DNA from: Desulfogranum mediterraneum DSM 13871
GTDB taxonomy: Bacteria > Desulfobacterota > Desulfobulbia > Desulfobulbales > Desulfobulbaceae
Assembly (NCBI RefSeq): GCF_000429965.1
Contig: NZ_AUCW01000003.1
Span: 248,001 to 312,000 of the forward strand
Reading direction: 5' to 3'
DNA length: 64,000 bases
Under the pieces are notes generated by a model, which saw only the letters and a list, made by a program, of their open reading frames with translations, was not told the origin of the DNA and made no database searches. Positions 63,109-64,000 of this stretch are shown in pieces. The position numbers were made by a program, and so were the translations under genes. Each line of letters opens with the position of its first letter. Position 1 is the first letter of the stretch.

Positions 63109-63816
63109 TTAATCCCGCGCGCCGCCAAAGAAGCGCAGCAGCATCAGAAAGAGATTGATAAAGTCCAGATAGAGGGCCAGGGCGCCGATGATGGCTCCCC
63201 GTTGAATGGCCGCCTCCCCCTGCTCCATAATTCCCTGCTCTCCCATGGTCTTGATCTTCTGCACATCATAGGCGGTCAGGCCGACAAAGACCAGCACCCC
63301 GATCACCGAGATGGCCCAGTAGAGGCTGGAGCTGTGGAGAAAGATATTGACCACCGAGGCCAGGATAATCCCGATCAGGCCCATAAAGAGAAAGGAGCCC
63401 ATCCCGGAGAGATCCCGCTTGGTCACCATCCCATAGGCGGCCATGGCTCCGAACATCCCGGCGGTGATCAGAAAGGTGCCGCCGATGGAGGCCCGGGTAT
63501 AGGCCAGGAAGATGGTGGACAGGGTCAAGCCGTTGAGGGCGGAATAGCCGAGAAAGAGGGCGGTGGCCGTCCCTGGCTGGATCTTATCCACCCGGGCCGA
63601 GAGGAAGAAAACCAAACCCAGCTCTGCCAGGATCAGGATGATGAACAGCGGACTGCTGGCAATGGTCAGGGCCAGGCCGGAGGCCGCCGTAAAGTAGGCC
63701 AGACCGCCGGTCAGGGCCAGGCCGATGGCCATCCAGTTAAAGACCTTGGCCAGGAAAACCGTCGAGGCCTCCTGCTGGGCCTGGGCAAGGGTCATGGAAT
63801 GGGATCTTGTCTGCAT
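63109..63816 (-). CDS. Bax inhibitor-1/YccA family membrane protein
   Basis: This 235-residue protein has seven hydrophobic helices and the family end segment (LYLDFINLFLMLLRFFGGARD), where a conserved acidic residue lies in the last helix. The motif TAYDVQKIK near residue 185 is also typical. Members in bacteria act as pH-sensitive calcium leak channels or regulate FtsH (YccA). The gene is single; its promoter must lie between 63817 and the window end, where nothing more is seen. Confidence 0.9.
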   Translation of the reverse strand: MQTRSHSMTLAQAQQEASTVFLAKVFNWMAIGLALTGGLAYFTAASGLALTIASSPLFIILILAELGLVFFLSARVDKIQPGTATALFLGYSALNGLTLSTIFLAYTRASIGGTFLITAGMFGAMAAYGMVTKRDLSGMGSFLFMGLIGIILASVVNIFLHSSSLYWAISVIGVLVFVGLTAYDVQKIKTMGEQGIMEQGEAAIQRGAIIGALALYLDFINLFLMLLRFFGGARD

Positions 63817-64000
63817 GGTGATACGCTCCTTAAAAGAGTTTTATTCAACAGGCCCTCACCCTCAACTCTTCCCACCAGCGTGGGCCGTTCCAGGGCGAGG
63901 TATTCATTGAGCTAACCTTGGTTCGCCTGCATCACGGGATTTCCCGATCAAGCTCTGCCGCGCCTAGACTCTGCACATCTTCAAAACTGTACCACAGCCG

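Noticed and set aside
1-64000. tRNA, rRNA, CRISPR arrays, intact transposases or prophage
   Set aside because: None of their sequence patterns was found by eye; a program such as tRNAscan-SE would settle the tRNA question.

Overview
The window is a GC-rich chromosomal segment from an anaerobic, energy-conserving deltaproteobacterium. A Desulfobulbaceae-like sulfate reducer or close relative is the best guess. The reasons are HdrA/B/C-like and MvhD-like redox modules, a 2-oxoacid:ferredoxin oxidoreductase, two UGA (selenocysteine) genes with SECIS hairpins, Mn-dependent pyrophosphatase, NifU/NifS, ThyX and PEP-CTERM. No phylogenetic computation was possible, so the taxonomy is inference. No tRNA, rRNA, CRISPR array, intact transposase or prophage was seen.

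Layout. 0.1-4 kb (minus): a four-gene fumarate reductase/succinate dehydrogenase-like operon (HdrC-like, HdrB-like, FeS subunit, flavoprotein) closed by a strong terminator. 4.9-8.1 kb (minus): PspA, YqiJ-like and flotillin-like membrane-maintenance operon. 8.9-13.8 kb (plus): ModE regulator with a ModE-box-like palindrome, ModABC, a chimeric ABC-transporter pseudogene and a DUF364 protein. 13.8-19.7 kb: a patchy accessory stretch with an acyl-CoA dehydratase activase remnant, short tandem repeats, a Cache-PAS histidine kinase, a dispersed repeat, a PEP-CTERM protein with a sigma-54-like promoter, and a LysE-type exporter. 19.7-30.1 kb (plus): the metabolic centrepiece, KorDABC followed by three large fused flavin/iron-sulfur proteins, the last being an HdrA-MvhD fusion read through an in-frame UGA.

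30.3-38.3 kb: Trm112-like protein, PEP synthase (minus), phosphohexomutase, NifU-NifS and ThyX. 38.5-51.5 kb: a PilB-type ATPase with a C-terminal cyclic-nucleotide-binding-like domain, then a convergent LPS core/O-antigen block (glycosyltransferases, ligase, MsbA) headed by a U32 protein. 51.6-57.7 kb: a histidine kinase, an operon of stand-alone IMP cyclohydrolase, PurN and PyrR, an S4-domain protein, FolE2 and a PilZ protein. 57.7-63.8 kb: a class III nucleotidyl cyclase, a UshA-like selenoprotein that has lost the usual metal-binding motifs, Mn-pyrophosphatase, an unknown membrane-anchored protein and a Bax-inhibitor-1 family protein.

How the genes work together. The Kor-Hdr block looks like one transcription unit coupling 2-oxoglutarate oxidation to ferredoxin, NAD(P)H and thiol/disulfide-type chemistry by flavin-based electron bifurcation or confurcation. 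PEP synthase and pyrophosphatase fit autotrophic or organic-acid metabolism running into gluconeogenesis. The cyclase and the cNMP-domain PilB suggest cAMP control of type IV pili, with PilZ as a possible second input. The least described items are the two selenoproteins, the Kor-Hdr fusion set, and a three-copy dispersed repeat of about 140 bp with inverted ends.
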